Below, piece by piece: positions 8,503 through 16,904 of a stretch of DNA of 64,000 nucleotides (within the stretch, counting starts at the first letter, position 1; the number at the start of each line of letters is the position of its first letter). Source of the DNA: Bog-532 sp963824545 (GTDB lineage: Bacteria > Actinomycetota > Actinomycetes > Streptosporangiales > Streptosporangiaceae); assembly GCA_963824545.1 (NCBI GenBank), contig CAWGPP010000023.1:62001-126000 (forward strand). The letters are read 5' to 3'. The position numbers and the translations under genes were made by a program. Below the pieces are notes generated by a model that did not search any database, was not told the origin of the DNA, and saw nothing but the letters and a program-made list of their open reading frames with translations.

Positions 8503-9072
8503 ATGGCTGGACCAAGACATCAGGCCGCGCTCGCATACGCAGGATCTGCGCACGAGACGCTGATACCGGTGCTGGCCCGGCGACTGGCCGCCGCCGGGAT
8601 GGGCGTGGAGGTATCCAGCCACCGGGCCACCTGCCAGCTCACCATCCTCGGTGCAGCAAGCGGGAAGTCCCTCGTGGCACTGGACACCGGCGGACTGGCC
8701 CGCTGGTACTACGAACCGGCCGCCGGCCCCGGCGCGAGCCCGGCCGCCCTCGCGGCGATCATCGCCTACCTGCTGGGCGCCCCGCAGGACCCGGTTAGCC
8801 TCACGGCCTACCGCGCCCTGCCCCTCAAAGGGCAGGTCGGCCGGACCCTGCAGGACCAGGGACTGACCGTCGTGCTGCGGGTCAGCGAGGACTGGGACTC
8901 CTTCGAGGCCACCACCGACATCGACATCACCAGCCCCGCCCGGCCCTGGCTCGGCACCATCACCCTGTCCGACGACGCCGCCCTCGACTGGCACTGCGAC
9001 CTGCAGGCGGCGTTCCACGGCAACCCCGCCGCCCTCATCGACACCATCACCCCGGTCCTGCGCCGCCGCTGA
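8503..9072 (+). CDS. Unknown 189-residue protein
   Basis: The ATG is preceded by GAGGG at the right distance. The protein is Ala-rich, soluble and host-like in codon use, with no motif I recognise. Segments: ALAYAGSAHETLIPVLARRLAAAGMGVEV at the N-terminus, SLVALDTGGLARWYYEPAAG near residues 55-75, a helical AALAAIIAYLLGAP, and a C-terminal half TTDIDITSPARPWLGTITLSDDAALDWHCDL. It lies between the GntR regulator (divergent) and the broken recombinase, so it probably belongs to the integrative-element remnant. No signal peptide or membrane segment is evident. Confidence 0.65.
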   Translation: MAGPRHQAALAYAGSAHETLIPVLARRLAAAGMGVEVSSHRATCQLTILGAASGKSLVALDTGGLARWYYEPAAGPGASPAALAAIIAYLLGAPQDPVSLTAYRALPLKGQVGRTLQDQGLTVVLRVSEDWDSFEATTDIDITSPARPWLGTITLSDDAALDWHCDLQAAFHGNPAALIDTITPVLRRR

Positions 9073-9526
9073 CCCGTGGCCAGATCTGTCGCATGTGCTC
9101 CGTGCCTGGCCTTCTGGCCTGGCCCTAGCCGCCCGCCCCCGCCGCAGCGCCGGATCCGGCCGCCTTCAGTTTTTATCTACCGTGACCGGCCAGCATCTGC
9201 CGTACTCCGGTTCCCCTCCGGTAACGGACCCGCTCCTACCGCACCCTCTTCACCGCTGCCCGCCACCGCCATGAGACCCGGCCCCCGCCGCGCGGCACCG
9301 GCCCCGGTGGCCGGGCCTGGTGTCCACGGTCATTCGGGATGGCGACGTAGGCGCAGGTTGGCGTCACTGAGGTTGCGGATGTGATGAGGGCAGCTCTTTG
9401 GGGTTGTCCTTTTTGGTGTGCGGCGGCACGGTGATCACGTTACCGGGGAAGGCCGCGGGCTGACGCTTGGAGGCGTCGTGCTCACGGTAAACGGTGACAG
9501 TGGTGTAGTCGAGCGACAATGAGATC
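9073..9526. other. 454-base stretch with a possible minus-strand gene remnant
   Basis: The plus strand shows nothing. On the minus strand, about 9364-9516 reads TVYREHDASKRQPAAFPGN, then VITVPPHTKKDNPKELPSSH and a stop, with coding-like composition. It ends abruptly where the recombinase fragment on the other strand begins (about 9510), as if two gene remnants were joined. I cannot name the gene. Confidence 0.35.
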
Positions 9527-10551
9527 TTGTCCAACCCCAAGTACACCGGGCACCAGGTGATGGGCCGGCGCCGCCACAAAGGCGGCAAACGCGTCTGGAC
9601 CCCCGCCAGTGAGTGGATCTGGACCCCCGAGCCCACCCACGAAGCGATCGTGCCCAAAGAGATCTGGGACGCCGCCCAGACGATGGGCATGCGGCACGGC
9701 AACACCCCCGACCCCGAAACCGCCACCAGGAGGCCCGGCCGGCGGTATGTGCTGAGGTCCCGGCTGTTCTGCTCCATCTGCAACCGCCGCCTCAGCGGGA
9801 AACAGCGCACCACCACCGCCCGGACCCTGGTCTACTACCAGTGCCCCCACGACCCCGGCATCCGCCGCCACGCCGCCGCCCACCCGACCACCGGCACGTC
9901 CTCGTCCGCGAAGAACCCGTCCTAGCCGCCATCACCCGCTTCTACGCCGAGCGGGTGTTCGGCCCCGACCGGGCCGCCCTGCTGAAAGCCATCATCCCGG
10001 CCACCGCCGCCGCCCAGACCGCCCGGGCCACCGCCCGCGAAAAGGCCCTGCGCAAGAAACTCGCCAAAATCGACGTCGCCGAGACCGCGCTCATCACCGA
10101 ACTGGAAACCCCCGCCGACCCCGCCGCCCAGGCCCTGCGCAACCGCATCCGCGCCCGGTTCACCGAGCTCTACGCCGAACGCACCAGCATCAACACCGAC
10201 CTCGCCGCCCTGGAAGCAACCGCGGCTGAACGGGTGGATGGCCCCACCCTGCTGGATGAGCTGCCCACCCTCGGGGACATCCTCACCGACGCCCCCGCCC
10301 CCCTAGTCGAACGGCTCCTGGCCCTGTTCGACGTGTGCGCGGTCTACAACCGCGACAAGCACCAGCTCACCATCCGCGCCACCATCACCGACGGCACCAT
10401 CCAAGCCGTCAACGACCTGCTCACCGACCCCCGCGCCGACCACAACCAGCAGGCATCAGACCCCGCCCCTACCGGGTCAGATCAGGTTTCCCATTCGACC
10501 AGGCCCACTGGGTCGTCCCCACGGGAGATAACCGCGATCCCGGCCGGGTGA
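9515..10551 (+). pseudogene. Large serine recombinase, 5'-truncated and frameshifted
   Basis: The catalytic resolvase domain is missing; in-frame stop TAG at 9506 closes the reading frame upstream. What remains starts in the Recombinase domain (EILSNPKYTGHQVMGRRR, WIWTPEPTHEAIVPKEIWDAAQ), followed by the zinc beta-ribbon (SRLFCSICNRRLSGKQR, YYQCPHDPGIRRHAAAHP). Near 9880-9900 the frame shifts by one base and the coiled-coil C-terminus follows in the next frame (DHRHVLVREEPVLAAITRFYAERVFGPDR in parts, then KALRKKLAKIDVAETALITEL). It was probably the integrase of the element around it. It cannot be active as it stands. Confidence 0.85.
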
Positions 10552-10560
10552 GCGGCCGGC
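10532..10560 (+). repeat. Fragment of the dispersed GC-rich repeat at the right edge of island 1
   Basis: GCGATCCCGGCCGGGTGAGCGGCCGG here matches, with a six-base gap, part of copy 1 behind sucD. The full repeat is at the left edge of the island and this fragment at the right edge. Confidence 0.5.
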
Positions 10561-10624
10561 CGTCGGCCCGTGGCCCGGCGCGCCTACGGGCCATCACCGC
10601 CCGAGGTTGCCAGGATTGGGCCTT

Positions 10625-12058
10625 GTGAGTGCTTCCGCGCAGGCCCCCGGGCAGGCTCGCTCCGTGCGGCCGCCGGGTTCGCCCGGCGCGCCCGGCGAGA
10701 ACGCAGGCACCGACGGCGGGGCCGCGCCACCCGGCGCGTACCGCCGCCCGCTCGCGGTGACCGGCGCGATCGCGGCCTTCGCCGTCGCCGGAACCGGCGT
10801 CGCGCTGCTGACCACGCTGACCGCGATCGGCTGGATCACCGCCCCGCACGCCGGCCTCGGTAACGGCCTGCCCGCAGTGCTGCGGACCGCGATCACGCTC
10901 TGGCTCGCCGCCCATCACGTCGCGTTCAGCCTGCACGGCGCCGGGCAGATCGGCATGCTGCCGCTCGGTCTGCTCGTCATCCCCGGCGCGCTGCTGTGGC
11001 GGGCCTGCCGCTGGGTGGTGCGGACCGGAGAGGTCGCCCGCCTGCGGCACGTCGGCTACGCGGCGCTGGCGCTGGCGCTGCCGTACGCGGTCATGTCCGG
11101 TGCGCTCGCGCTCGCGGCCCGGAGCTCGCTGGCGGCCCCCTCGCTGCCCCAGGCGGTCATCGGGCCGTTCCTGGCCGCCCTGGTCGCGGGCGGCCTGGGC
11201 GGCGCGCACGCGCTCGCACCGTGGCGCCGGCTGATCGGCCTGCTCCCGGCCCGGTCCCGTTCGGTGACCGCGGGCACGCTCGTGACGCTCGCCCTGCTCA
11301 CCGTGACCGGCGCGGCGCTGGCCGGCGGCTCGCTGGCGCTGCACCTCGGCCAGGTCCGGGCGCTCACCGACAACCTGTCACCCGGTGCGGCCGGCTCGGC
11401 CCTGCTGCTCCTGGCCGAGCTCGCCTACCTGCCCAACGCCGTCGTGTGGGCGATCGCCTTCTGTCTCGGCCCGGGCTTCGCGTTCGGGGCCGGTACGTTT
11501 GTCGCGCCGACCGGATCGGTGCTCGGCGTGATGCCCGGCTTCCCGATGCTCGCCGCGCTGCCCTCAGGGACCGGCATCCCGGCCGGGCTGTCGCTGGCCG
11601 TGCTGGCGGCCCCGTACCTGGCCGCGGCCGTCGGCGGCGTCCTGACGGTGCGGATCATGCCGACCCCGGTGCTCGAGGCGGCTCCGCTGTGGGGGTTCGT
11701 CTCGGGCGCCGCGTCCGGGTGCGTGATCGGCATCCTCGCGGCATTCGCGGGCGGCCCGCTGGGCAACGGACGGCTGGCCGCGGTCGGCCCGTCCGGCTGG
11801 CAGGTGGGCCTCGTCGCGATCCTGGAGATGGGCGTGACGGCCGCCGTGGCCGCCGGGGCCGCCAACTGGCTCATGCTGCGGCGCACGCCGGCCGGATGGG
11901 GGTTCCGGCGGGCCGCCGCGGGCAGCCCGGTCCCCGCCGCCGAGGATGACGCGGACGAGTACCGGGGGCCGGTCGTGGTCGACGAGACCGACGACGCCGG
12001 CGGTCACCGCATCTACCTGGATCCCTGGGCCGCGGACCGAGACCCCGGCGGCGCCTGA
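10625..12058 (+). CDS. PerM-like membrane protein (DUF6350 family)
   Basis: A polytopic membrane protein with about ten hydrophobic segments between residues 40 and 420, after a Pro/Ala/Gly-rich cytoplasmic start and before an acidic tail (AAEDDADEYRG, DETDDAGGHRIYLDPW). Segments such as LWLAAHHVAFSLHGAGQIGMLPLGLL and AELAYLPNAVVWAIAFCLGPGFAFGAGT are characteristic of DUF6350, the family of the mycobacterial cell-division protein PerM. I use GTG 10625 (VSASAQAPGQ); TTG 10607 is an in-frame alternative. In related genomes it sits between sucCD and purN, as here once island 1 is removed. Confidence 0.85.
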   Translation: MSASAQAPGQARSVRPPGSPGAPGENAGTDGGAAPPGAYRRPLAVTGAIAAFAVAGTGVALLTTLTAIGWITAPHAGLGNGLPAVLRTAITLWLAAHHVAFSLHGAGQIGMLPLGLLVIPGALLWRACRWVVRTGEVARLRHVGYAALALALPYAVMSGALALAARSSLAAPSLPQAVIGPFLAALVAGGLGGAHALAPWRRLIGLLPARSRSVTAGTLVTLALLTVTGAALAGGSLALHLGQVRALTDNLSPGAAGSALLLLAELAYLPNAVVWAIAFCLGPGFAFGAGTFVAPTGSVLGVMPGFPMLAALPSGTGIPAGLSLAVLAAPYLAAAVGGVLTVRIMPTPVLEAAPLWGFVSGAASGCVIGILAAFAGGPLGNGRLAAVGPSGWQVGLVAILEMGVTAAVAAGAANWLMLRRTPAGWGFRRAAAGSPVPAAEDDADEYRGPVVVDETDDAGGHRIYLDPWAADRDPGGA

Positions 12059-12213
12059 CCGGCTGGCCGTACCGCTCCCGCCGGCGACCCGCGCCCTCGG
12101 TCCGCCGGCGCGTCCGTCCTGCCCGCCGGCCCGGGCCTGGTCGCCGGGCGGCCCCAGCCGGCCCGTTACGTTCCGCCATCCCGCGCGTGCGCCCCCGGGT
12201 GGGTGCGCGGTGA

Positions 12214-12723
12214 TCAGCCGCCGGGCCGCAGGGACCGGAGCTCGTTGCCGATGGTCTGGCTGAACTGATGCTGGCAGGCCCGCTGCGCGGTCAGCGTGTT
12301 GGCCCCGCTGAGACAGCTGGAATACGCCGACAGCTCGTTCCAGAACAGGGCGAACACGATCAGCATGATCGCGCTGAACGCCAGGCCCAGGATGCCCAGG
12401 ATCGTGCCGCCGATGGCGCCGCGCGGCCGGGCCGTCCCGCCGCGCCGCGCCCGGGACAGCGCGGTGCCGCCCAGCCACGCCGACACCGCCCCCACCAGCA
12501 ACGTCGCGATGATGACGTACACCGCGCGGCGCATCCCGCCGGCCAGCGACAGGCCGACCAGGCTGAGCACGCCCAACCCGAGCGCCATCCAGGCTCGCTG
12601 CTGCAGGGCCGGGTCCGGAGGCCTCGGTGGCCTCGGTGGCCTCGGCGGCTGTCCGGCCGGGTCCGGGCGCGCCGGGCGCTGGGGTCGGGTCGGGGGGTGT
12701 TTCGTCGGTGTGGGCATAGGCAA
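12214..12723 (-). CDS. Small two-helix membrane protein with proline-rich N-terminus (DUF4190-like)
   Basis: This 169-residue protein opens with about 45 Pro/Arg-rich residues (PTKHPPTRPQRPARPDPAGQ), followed by membrane segments MALGLGVLSLVGLSLAGGM, YVIIATLLVGAVSAWLGG and, after a glycine-rich loop, GGTILGILGLAFSAIMLIVF. A short extracytoplasmic tail holds two cysteines (SSCLSGANTLTAQRACQHQF). The layout is that of DUF4190-type actinobacterial membrane proteins; function is unknown. It is convergent with the PerM-like gene and divergent from purN, so it is its own unit. Confidence 0.75.
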   Translation of the reverse strand: MPMPTPTKHPPTRPQRPARPDPAGQPPRPPRPPRPPDPALQQRAWMALGLGVLSLVGLSLAGGMRRAVYVIIATLLVGAVSAWLGGTALSRARRGGTARPRGAIGGTILGILGLAFSAIMLIVFALFWNELSAYSSCLSGANTLTAQRACQHQFSQTIGNELRSLRPGG

Positions 12724-12810
12724 CCCATTGTGCCGCCTCCGCCGGCCTGCCGCGGAATGTCACGGCCACGCGGGCCCGGTCCCCCCGCGCGCCCGGCTAG
12801 GGTAGGCCGC

Positions 12811-13419
12811 ATGCGCGCACGGCTGGTCGTTCTGGTCTCTGGCGAGGGAACCAATCTGCAGGCCCTGATCGACGCGAGCGCGGACGAGCGCTACGGCGCG
12901 GACGTCGTCGCGGTGGGCGCCGACCGGGCGGGGATCCCCGGCCTGGCCCGCGCGCAGCGGGCGGGCATCCCCACCTTCGTGCACCGGGTCAAGGACTACA
13001 CCTCCCGCGCGGACTGGGACACCGTGGTCGCCAGCTCGTGCGCGGCGTACCAGGCGGACCTGGTAATCCTGGCGGGGTTCATGAAGCTGGTGGGGCCGCG
13101 GTTCCTTGACCGCTACGGCGGCCGGTGCCTCAACACCCATCCCGCGCTGCTACCGTCATTTCCCGGGATGCACGGCGTGCGGGACGCCCTGGATTACGGG
13201 GTGAAGGTGACGGGGTGCACCGTGTTTATCGTGGATCCTGGCATCGACGCGGGCCCAGTCGTCGCGCAGCGTGCCGTCCTGGTCGAGGACGATGACGATG
13301 AGGCCGCGCTGCACGAGCGGATCAAGGTAGCGGAGCGGGCGCTGCTCGTGGAGACCGTGGGCCGGATGGCCCGCGAGAGGTGGTCCGTCCACGGCAGGAA
13401 GGTGAGGATCGGCAGTTGA
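12811..13419 (+). CDS. purN: Phosphoribosylglycinamide formyltransferase
   Basis: GAR transformylase, which moves a formyl group from 10-formyl-THF to GAR in purine synthesis. Its 202 residues are the usual length. GEGTNLQALIDA near residue 10 binds the phosphate; NTHPALLPSFPGMHGVRDAL carries the catalytic Asn-His; TGCTVFIVDPGIDAGPV carries the catalytic Asp. ATG 12811 gives the family start MRARLVVLVSGEG. The stop overlaps the purH start, so purN and purH are translationally coupled. Confidence 0.96.
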   Translation: MRARLVVLVSGEGTNLQALIDASADERYGADVVAVGADRAGIPGLARAQRAGIPTFVHRVKDYTSRADWDTVVASSCAAYQADLVILAGFMKLVGPRFLDRYGGRCLNTHPALLPSFPGMHGVRDALDYGVKVTGCTVFIVDPGIDAGPVVAQRAVLVEDDDDEAALHERIKVAERALLVETVGRMARERWSVHGRKVRIGS

Positions 13420-15047
13420 GCACGATCGAGATCAGGCGGGCGCTGGTCAGCGTCTACGACAAGACCGGCCTGGACGAACTGGCCCGGGGACTGCATGAGG
13501 CCGGCGTCGAGATCGTCTCCACCGGCAGCACCGCGGCGGTCATCGCCGGGGCGGGTGTGCCGGTGGTGAAGGTGGAGGAGCTCACCGGGTTCCCTGAATG
13601 CCTGGACGGCCGGGTCAAGACACTGCACCCCCGGGTGCACGCCGGGCTGCTGGCCGACACGCGCCGGCCGGAACACCGTGCCCAGCTGGATGACCTCGGT
13701 ATCGCGCCGTTCGAGCTGCTGGTGTCGAACCTGTACCCGTTCGAGGCCACGGTGGCGAGCGGCGCGCCCGCCGCGCAGTGCGTGGAGGAGATCGACATCG
13801 GCGGGCCGGCCATGGTCCGCGCCGCGGCCAAGAACCACGCCAGCGTCGCGGTGGTGACGGACCCGTCCCAGTACGGCGACGCGCTGGCGGCCGCGGCGGC
13901 CGGCGGCTTCACGCATCAGCAGCGGCAGCGGCTGGCCGCCCGCGCGTTCGCGCTCACCGCCCGCTACGACGTCGCCGTGGCATCGTGGTTCGCCTCCGCG
14001 TACGCACCGGATGAGATCGCCCTCGACGCAGGCTGGCCGGACGTCGTGGGGGCGCTCTGGTCCCGGTCGGACGTGCTGCGCTACGGCGAGAACCCGCACC
14101 AGCGGGCCGCGCTGTACGTGCGGGCCGGTGCTGCTGGCCGTGAGGGTGCCGAACCGGACCAGGCGGACGCCGCCCAGGTGCCGGAGGGTCCGGCGGCAGA
14201 CGCCGGGATCGCCGGGGCACGCCAGCTGCACGGCAAGGCGATGTCCTATAACAACTACGTGGACGCCGACGCCGCGCGCCGGGCCGCCTACGATTTCGGC
14301 CTGCCCTGCGTGGCGATCATCAAGCACTCGAATCCGTGCGGGATCGCCATCGGCGCGGACCTGGCCGACGCGCACCGCAAGGCGCACGCCTGCGATCCGG
14401 TGTCCGCCTTCGGCGGGGTGATCGCGGCCAACGGCACGGTCACCGCGGAGCTCGCCGGGCAGATCGCCGACGTGTTCACCGAGGTGGTCATCGCGCCCGC
14501 CTTCGACCCCGAAGCCGTGGGCATCCTGTCGAAGGCAAAGAACGTCCGCCTGCTGACCTGCCCGCCGCCGTATCGCGGTCCCGGCACCGAATGGCGGCCG
14601 ATCAGCGGTGGCCTGCTCATGCAGTCCGCGGACCGGGTCGACGCGCCGGGCGACGACCCCGCGAACTGGGAGCTGAAGACCGGCGTCGCGCTGGACGAGC
14701 TGACCCTCGGCGACCTGGCTTTCGCCTGGCGGGCCTGCCGCTCGGTAAAATCGAACGCGATCCTGCTGGCTTCCGGCGGGGCGTCGGTGGGCATCGGAAT
14801 GGGCCAGGTCAACCGGGTCGATTCGGGCCGGCTCGCGGTGGCCAGGGCCGGGGACCGCGCCAGCGGCTCGGTGTGCGCCAGCGACGCGTACTTCCCGTTC
14901 CCTGACAACATCGACGTGCTGGCCGAGGCCGGCGTCGCGGCGATCGCCGAACCGGGTGGCTCCATCCGCGACCACCTGGTCATCGAGGCGTGCGAGCAGG
15001 CCGGCATCACCCTCTACTTCACCGGGGTCCGCCATTTCTACCACTGA
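13416..15047 (+). CDS. purH: Bifunctional AICAR transformylase/IMP cyclohydrolase
   Basis: Carries out the last two steps to IMP. The start is TTG 13416, overlapping the purN stop (TTGA), with AAGGTGAGGA upstream; family proteins begin at this point (IEIRRALVSVYDKTGLDELA). The MGS-like cyclohydrolase domain covers about residues 1-150 (STGSTAAVIAGAGVPV, GRVKTLHPRVHAGLL). The transformylase domain has LHGKAMSYNNYVDADAA and KHSNPCGIAIG with catalytic Lys-His. About 543 residues is slightly long, owing to an Ala/Glu-rich insertion before LHGKAMSYNN. FolD just downstream supplies the folate cofactor. Confidence 0.96.
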   Translation: MSTIEIRRALVSVYDKTGLDELARGLHEAGVEIVSTGSTAAVIAGAGVPVVKVEELTGFPECLDGRVKTLHPRVHAGLLADTRRPEHRAQLDDLGIAPFELLVSNLYPFEATVASGAPAAQCVEEIDIGGPAMVRAAAKNHASVAVVTDPSQYGDALAAAAAGGFTHQQRQRLAARAFALTARYDVAVASWFASAYAPDEIALDAGWPDVVGALWSRSDVLRYGENPHQRAALYVRAGAAGREGAEPDQADAAQVPEGPAADAGIAGARQLHGKAMSYNNYVDADAARRAAYDFGLPCVAIIKHSNPCGIAIGADLADAHRKAHACDPVSAFGGVIAANGTVTAELAGQIADVFTEVVIAPAFDPEAVGILSKAKNVRLLTCPPPYRGPGTEWRPISGGLLMQSADRVDAPGDDPANWELKTGVALDELTLGDLAFAWRACRSVKSNAILLASGGASVGIGMGQVNRVDSGRLAVARAGDRASGSVCASDAYFPFPDNIDVLAEAGVAAIAEPGGSIRDHLVIEACEQAGITLYFTGVRHFYH

Positions 15048-15087
15048 CCCGCGGCGACCCCGCACTGACCGGAAAGGCTAACGGACA

Positions 15088-15936
15088 ATGACGGCTCAGA
15101 TCCTGGACGGCAAGGCCGCGGCGGCCGAGATCCGCAGCGCGATCGCGGAGCGCGTCGCGGTTCTGGCCACCCGGGGCATCGTTCCCGGGCTCGGTACCGT
15201 CCTGGTCGGCGACGATCCGGGCAGCCGGGCGTACGTGAACGGCAAGCTACGGGACTGCGCCGAGGTGGGCATCGCCAGTATCCGGCGCGATCTGCCCGCC
15301 GACGCGAGCCAGGCGCAGGTCGAGGCGGTCGTCGACGAGCTGAACGCCGATCCCGCCTGCACCGGGTACATCGTCCAGCTCCCGCTCCCGGCCGGCCTGG
15401 ACGCGCGCCGGGTGCTGCGCCGGATCGACCCGGCCAAGGACGCGGACGGGCTGCATCCGTTTAACCTCGGCAACCTGGTCCTCGGCGAGCGCGGCCCGCT
15501 GCCGTGCACCCCGCGCGGGATCGTGGAGCTGCTGGGCGTGTACGGCGTCGAGATCGCGGGCGCCGACGCCACCGTGATCGGCCGGGGGATCACCGTCGGC
15601 CGGTCGCTGGGCCTGCTGCTGACCCGGCGCAGCGAGAACGCGACCGTGACGCTGTGCCACACCGGCACCAAGGACCTGGCCGCGCATACCCGCGGGGCCG
15701 ACATCGTGGTCGCGGCCGCCGGTGTGCCGGGCCTGCTCACCCCGGACATGGTCAAGCCCGGCGCGGCCGTCCTCGACGTGGGGATCACCCGGACCGACGC
15801 CGGCCTGATCGGTGACGTGGCCCCGCCGGTGGTGGAGGTGGCCGGCTGGCTGGCGCCGATGCCCGGCGGGGTGGGCCCGATGACCCGCGCGATGCTGCTG
15901 GCCAACGTGGTGGAAGCTGCGGAGCGCGCCGCCTAG
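15088..15936 (+). CDS. folD: Methylenetetrahydrofolate dehydrogenase/cyclohydrolase
   Basis: Interconverts 5,10-methylene-THF and 10-formyl-THF, the formyl donor used by PurN and PurH next door. At 282 residues it is normal length. The active-site segment SRAYVNGKLRDCAEVGI (Tyr and Lys) is near residues 49-65, DGLHPFNLGNLVLG near 125, the NADP-binding VIGRGITVGRSLGLLL near 165-180, and the C-terminal PMPGGVGPMTRAMLLANVVEA signature is complete. GGAAAGG precedes the ATG by eight bases. It follows purH after 40 bases and is likely in the same operon. Confidence 0.97.
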   Translation: MTAQILDGKAAAAEIRSAIAERVAVLATRGIVPGLGTVLVGDDPGSRAYVNGKLRDCAEVGIASIRRDLPADASQAQVEAVVDELNADPACTGYIVQLPLPAGLDARRVLRRIDPAKDADGLHPFNLGNLVLGERGPLPCTPRGIVELLGVYGVEIAGADATVIGRGITVGRSLGLLLTRRSENATVTLCHTGTKDLAAHTRGADIVVAAAGVPGLLTPDMVKPGAAVLDVGITRTDAGLIGDVAPPVVEVAGWLAPMPGGVGPMTRAMLLANVVEAAERAA

Positions 15937-15987
15937 CTGGGCCCGGATGCCTGCCCGGGCTGGCCCCGCCGCCCGGTTTCCGTTAAG

Positions 15988-16001
15988 TTACTGACTGGTA
16001 A
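15988..16001. promoter_or_regulatory. Inverted repeat upstream of etfB
   Basis: TTAC-TGACTG-GTAA lies 107 bases before the etfB start. Short TTAC/GTAA palindromes are typical operators of TetR-family regulators of fatty-acid oxidation in actinobacteria, which would fit electron-transfer flavoprotein genes. This is a suggestion only. Confidence 0.35.
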
Positions 16002-16107
16002 TACGATGTGATGAAGCAGGCAGGAGCCCCCCGTGGCGCTTTGTCTGCGCTTTTTGACAGGCTGTAGGTAGATGTGACAACCCAATGCAGGGAGGTAGGC
16101 GTCGCCG

Positions 16108-16887
16108 ATGAATATCGTCGTCTGCGTCAAGCAGGTGCCGGACACGTGGGCCGAGCGGAAGCTGAAGCACGGTGACGCCACCCTTGACCGTGAGTCTGTG
16201 GACGGGCTGATCAACGAGCTGGATGAGTACGCGATCGAGGAGGCGCTGCAGATCAAGGAGGCGCACGGGGGTGAGGTCACGGTGCTGACGATGGGCCCGG
16301 AGAAGGCGTCCGAGTCGGTCCGCAAGGCTTTGTCGATGGGGGCGGACAAGGCGGTGCACCTGGTCGATGACGCGCTGGCGGGCTCTGATGTGCTGCAGAC
16401 GTCCTACGCACTGGCCAAGGCGCTGGAAGGCATCGGGTTTGACCTGGTGATCTGCGGGGCGGAGTCGACCGATGCGCGGATGGGCGCGATGGCCGCGATG
16501 CTGGCCGAGCGGCTGGGGGTGCCGCAGTTGTCGCTGGCCTCCAAGGTCGAGATCGTCGGCACGCAGATAGGGATCAACCGTCAGTCCGAGGACGGCTACT
16601 GGCGGGTTGAGGCGAGCCTGCCCGCGGTGATCAGTGTGGTGGAGAAGATCAACGAGCCGCGGTACCCGTCGTTCAAAGGGATCATGGCCGCGAAGAAGAA
16701 GCCGATGCAGGTGATGAGCTGCGCCGACGCGGGCATCGACACCGCCCTGGTCGGCTTGGCGAATGCCGCCACCGAGGTGGTCGATTTCGCGGAGCGGCCG
16801 CCGCGGGAGTCCGGGACGATCGTCAAGGACGACGGGGACGGCGGGGCCAAGGCCGCCGAGTTCCTCGCCGCGCAGAAGTTCATCTGA
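16108..16887 (+). CDS. etfB: Electron transfer flavoprotein beta subunit
   Basis: Small subunit of the FAD/AMP heterodimer that takes electrons from acyl-CoA dehydrogenases. Its 259 residues match the family. The start MNIVVCVKQVPDTWAERKL is the family N-terminus and GGAGGT sits upstream of the ATG. ELDEYAIEEALQIKE, ICGAESTDARMGAMAAMLAE and LPAVISVVEKINEPRYPSFKG (in parts) cover the nucleotide-binding and signature regions. The etfA gene starts 17 bases after the stop. Confidence 0.97.
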   Translation: MNIVVCVKQVPDTWAERKLKHGDATLDRESVDGLINELDEYAIEEALQIKEAHGGEVTVLTMGPEKASESVRKALSMGADKAVHLVDDALAGSDVLQTSYALAKALEGIGFDLVICGAESTDARMGAMAAMLAERLGVPQLSLASKVEIVGTQIGINRQSEDGYWRVEASLPAVISVVEKINEPRYPSFKGIMAAKKKPMQVMSCADAGIDTALVGLANAATEVVDFAERPPRESGTIVKDDGDGGAKAAEFLAAQKFI

Positions 16888-16904
16888 GAGGCGGGGGTCT
16901 GATC

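Noticed and set aside
10625..12058. Reading the PerM-like gene as cargo of island 1
   Set aside because: Composition is host-like and the family normally sits between sucCD and purN, so it belongs to the backbone.
13194..15065. 623-codon open frame on the minus strand opposite purH
   Set aside because: Shadow of purH with the same low-complexity make-up and no ribosome site.
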